NCBI GenBank assembly: GCA_024223125.1
Contig: JAAEOP010000893.1
Coordinates: 1 to 13,289, forward strand
Length of the DNA stretch: 13,289 nt
Source: Chloroflexota bacterium
Lineage (GTDB): Bacteria; Chloroflexota; Anaerolineae; Promineifilales; Promineifilaceae
Direction of reading: 5' to 3'
In this document: one piece after another, positions 13,221-13,289 of the stretch
Numbering within the stretch: position 1 is the first letter of the stretch
Layout: every line of letters begins with the position of its first letter
Made by a program: the position numbers and the translations under genes
Notes under the pieces: model-generated
Told to the model about the DNA's origin: nothing
The model's database searches: none
What the model saw: the letters and a program-made list of their open reading frames with translations, nothing else

Positions 13221-13289
13221 GATGGACATGGAGCGACTCCTGAGTAGGATAGTAATAAACTAACCTACCGGTTCCAACAGGAGTACGCC
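13146..13289 (+). mobile_element. Possible left end of an inserted element with a structured leader
   Basis: Begins where HsdS similarity stops. Holds CTCTG-N12-CAGAG (13150-13171), AATTCTCA...TGAGAATT (13161-13168 and 13201-13208) and a nested structure described separately. The last bases AGGAG (13279-13283) are a good Shine-Dalgarno six bases from the edge, so a gene probably starts at or just past 13290. No family can be named without the right-hand sequence. Confidence 0.35.
13230..13284 (+). promoter_or_regulatory. Hairpin that can hide the ribosome site of the next gene
   Basis: ACTCCTG (13236-13242) is exactly complementary to CAGGAGT (13278-13284), which contains the Shine-Dalgarno. 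Between them GTAGG-a-TAGT (13244-13253) pairs with ACTA-a-CCTAC (13259-13268). A competing small hairpin GGAG-CGA-CTCC (13230-13240) would free the ribosome site. This is the layout of translationally repressed transposase leaders such as IS200 tnpA. Confidence 0.45.

Noticed and set aside
13146..13289. Group II intron 5' end after the hsdS break
   Set aside because: No GUGCG-type boundary at the junction and no recognisable domain structure.

Overview
This window reads as a chromosomal segment of a bacterium, most plausibly a member of the Chloroflexota (Anaerolineae/Ardenticatenia-like). That placement is inference. It rests on a secreted Pro/Thr-rich SH3b protein typical of that phylum, on housekeeping enzymes that look closer to eukaryotic CAD and C1-THF synthase than to the usual bacterial forms, on intergenic hairpins built from reiterated short words, and on an extreme excess of the palindrome ACGGCCGT (15 perfect copies by hand count). 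No tRNA, rRNA or CRISPR array was seen.

Left part, 1-8985, metabolism and envelope. The window opens inside glmS (amino-sugar synthesis) on the plus strand, which converges through a shared hairpin on a minus-strand pyrimidine unit, pyrC then pyrB. pyrC has a strong terminator in its own leader (3231-3265), overlapped by an 18-codon leader ORF, so transcription attenuation is likely. A divergent promoter drives a SAM-dependent methyltransferase. A REP-like pair of palindromes flanked by 12-bp direct repeats follows. Then come three co-directional genes: a membrane-anchored SH3b protein, an MFS transporter and a formate-tetrahydrofolate ligase (fhs). Strong hairpins sit over the starts of the last two.

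Right part, 9256-13289, a defence/toxin-antitoxin island: an AT-richer DUF2806 gene, a stretch of about 600 bases with no convincing gene, higBA, hicAB, a probable remnant of a DUF4160 gene, a hepT-mntA (HEPN/minimal nucleotidyltransferase) pair, and the first 51 codons of a type I restriction specificity gene (hsdS). Homology to HsdS stops abruptly near 13145, and the window ends in what looks like the structured leader of another gene, possibly of an inserted element. hepT, mntA and hsdS overlap by 8 and 4 bases and so form one translationally coupled unit.

Most interesting signals: (1) higBA and hicAB are unrelated modules, yet they share the same promoter-operator-start geometry to the base, with an inverted repeat of 6-bp arms and 7-bp spacer between -35 and -10 and the toxin start codon 8 nt after the -10, which predicts leaderless toxin mRNAs; (2) the HIP1-like iterated palindrome ACGGCCGT, with a 1.4-kb desert over the DUF2806 gene; (3) the HepT-MntA-HsdS coupling; (4) the pyrC attenuator; (5) the CAD-like pyrC-pyrB pair.
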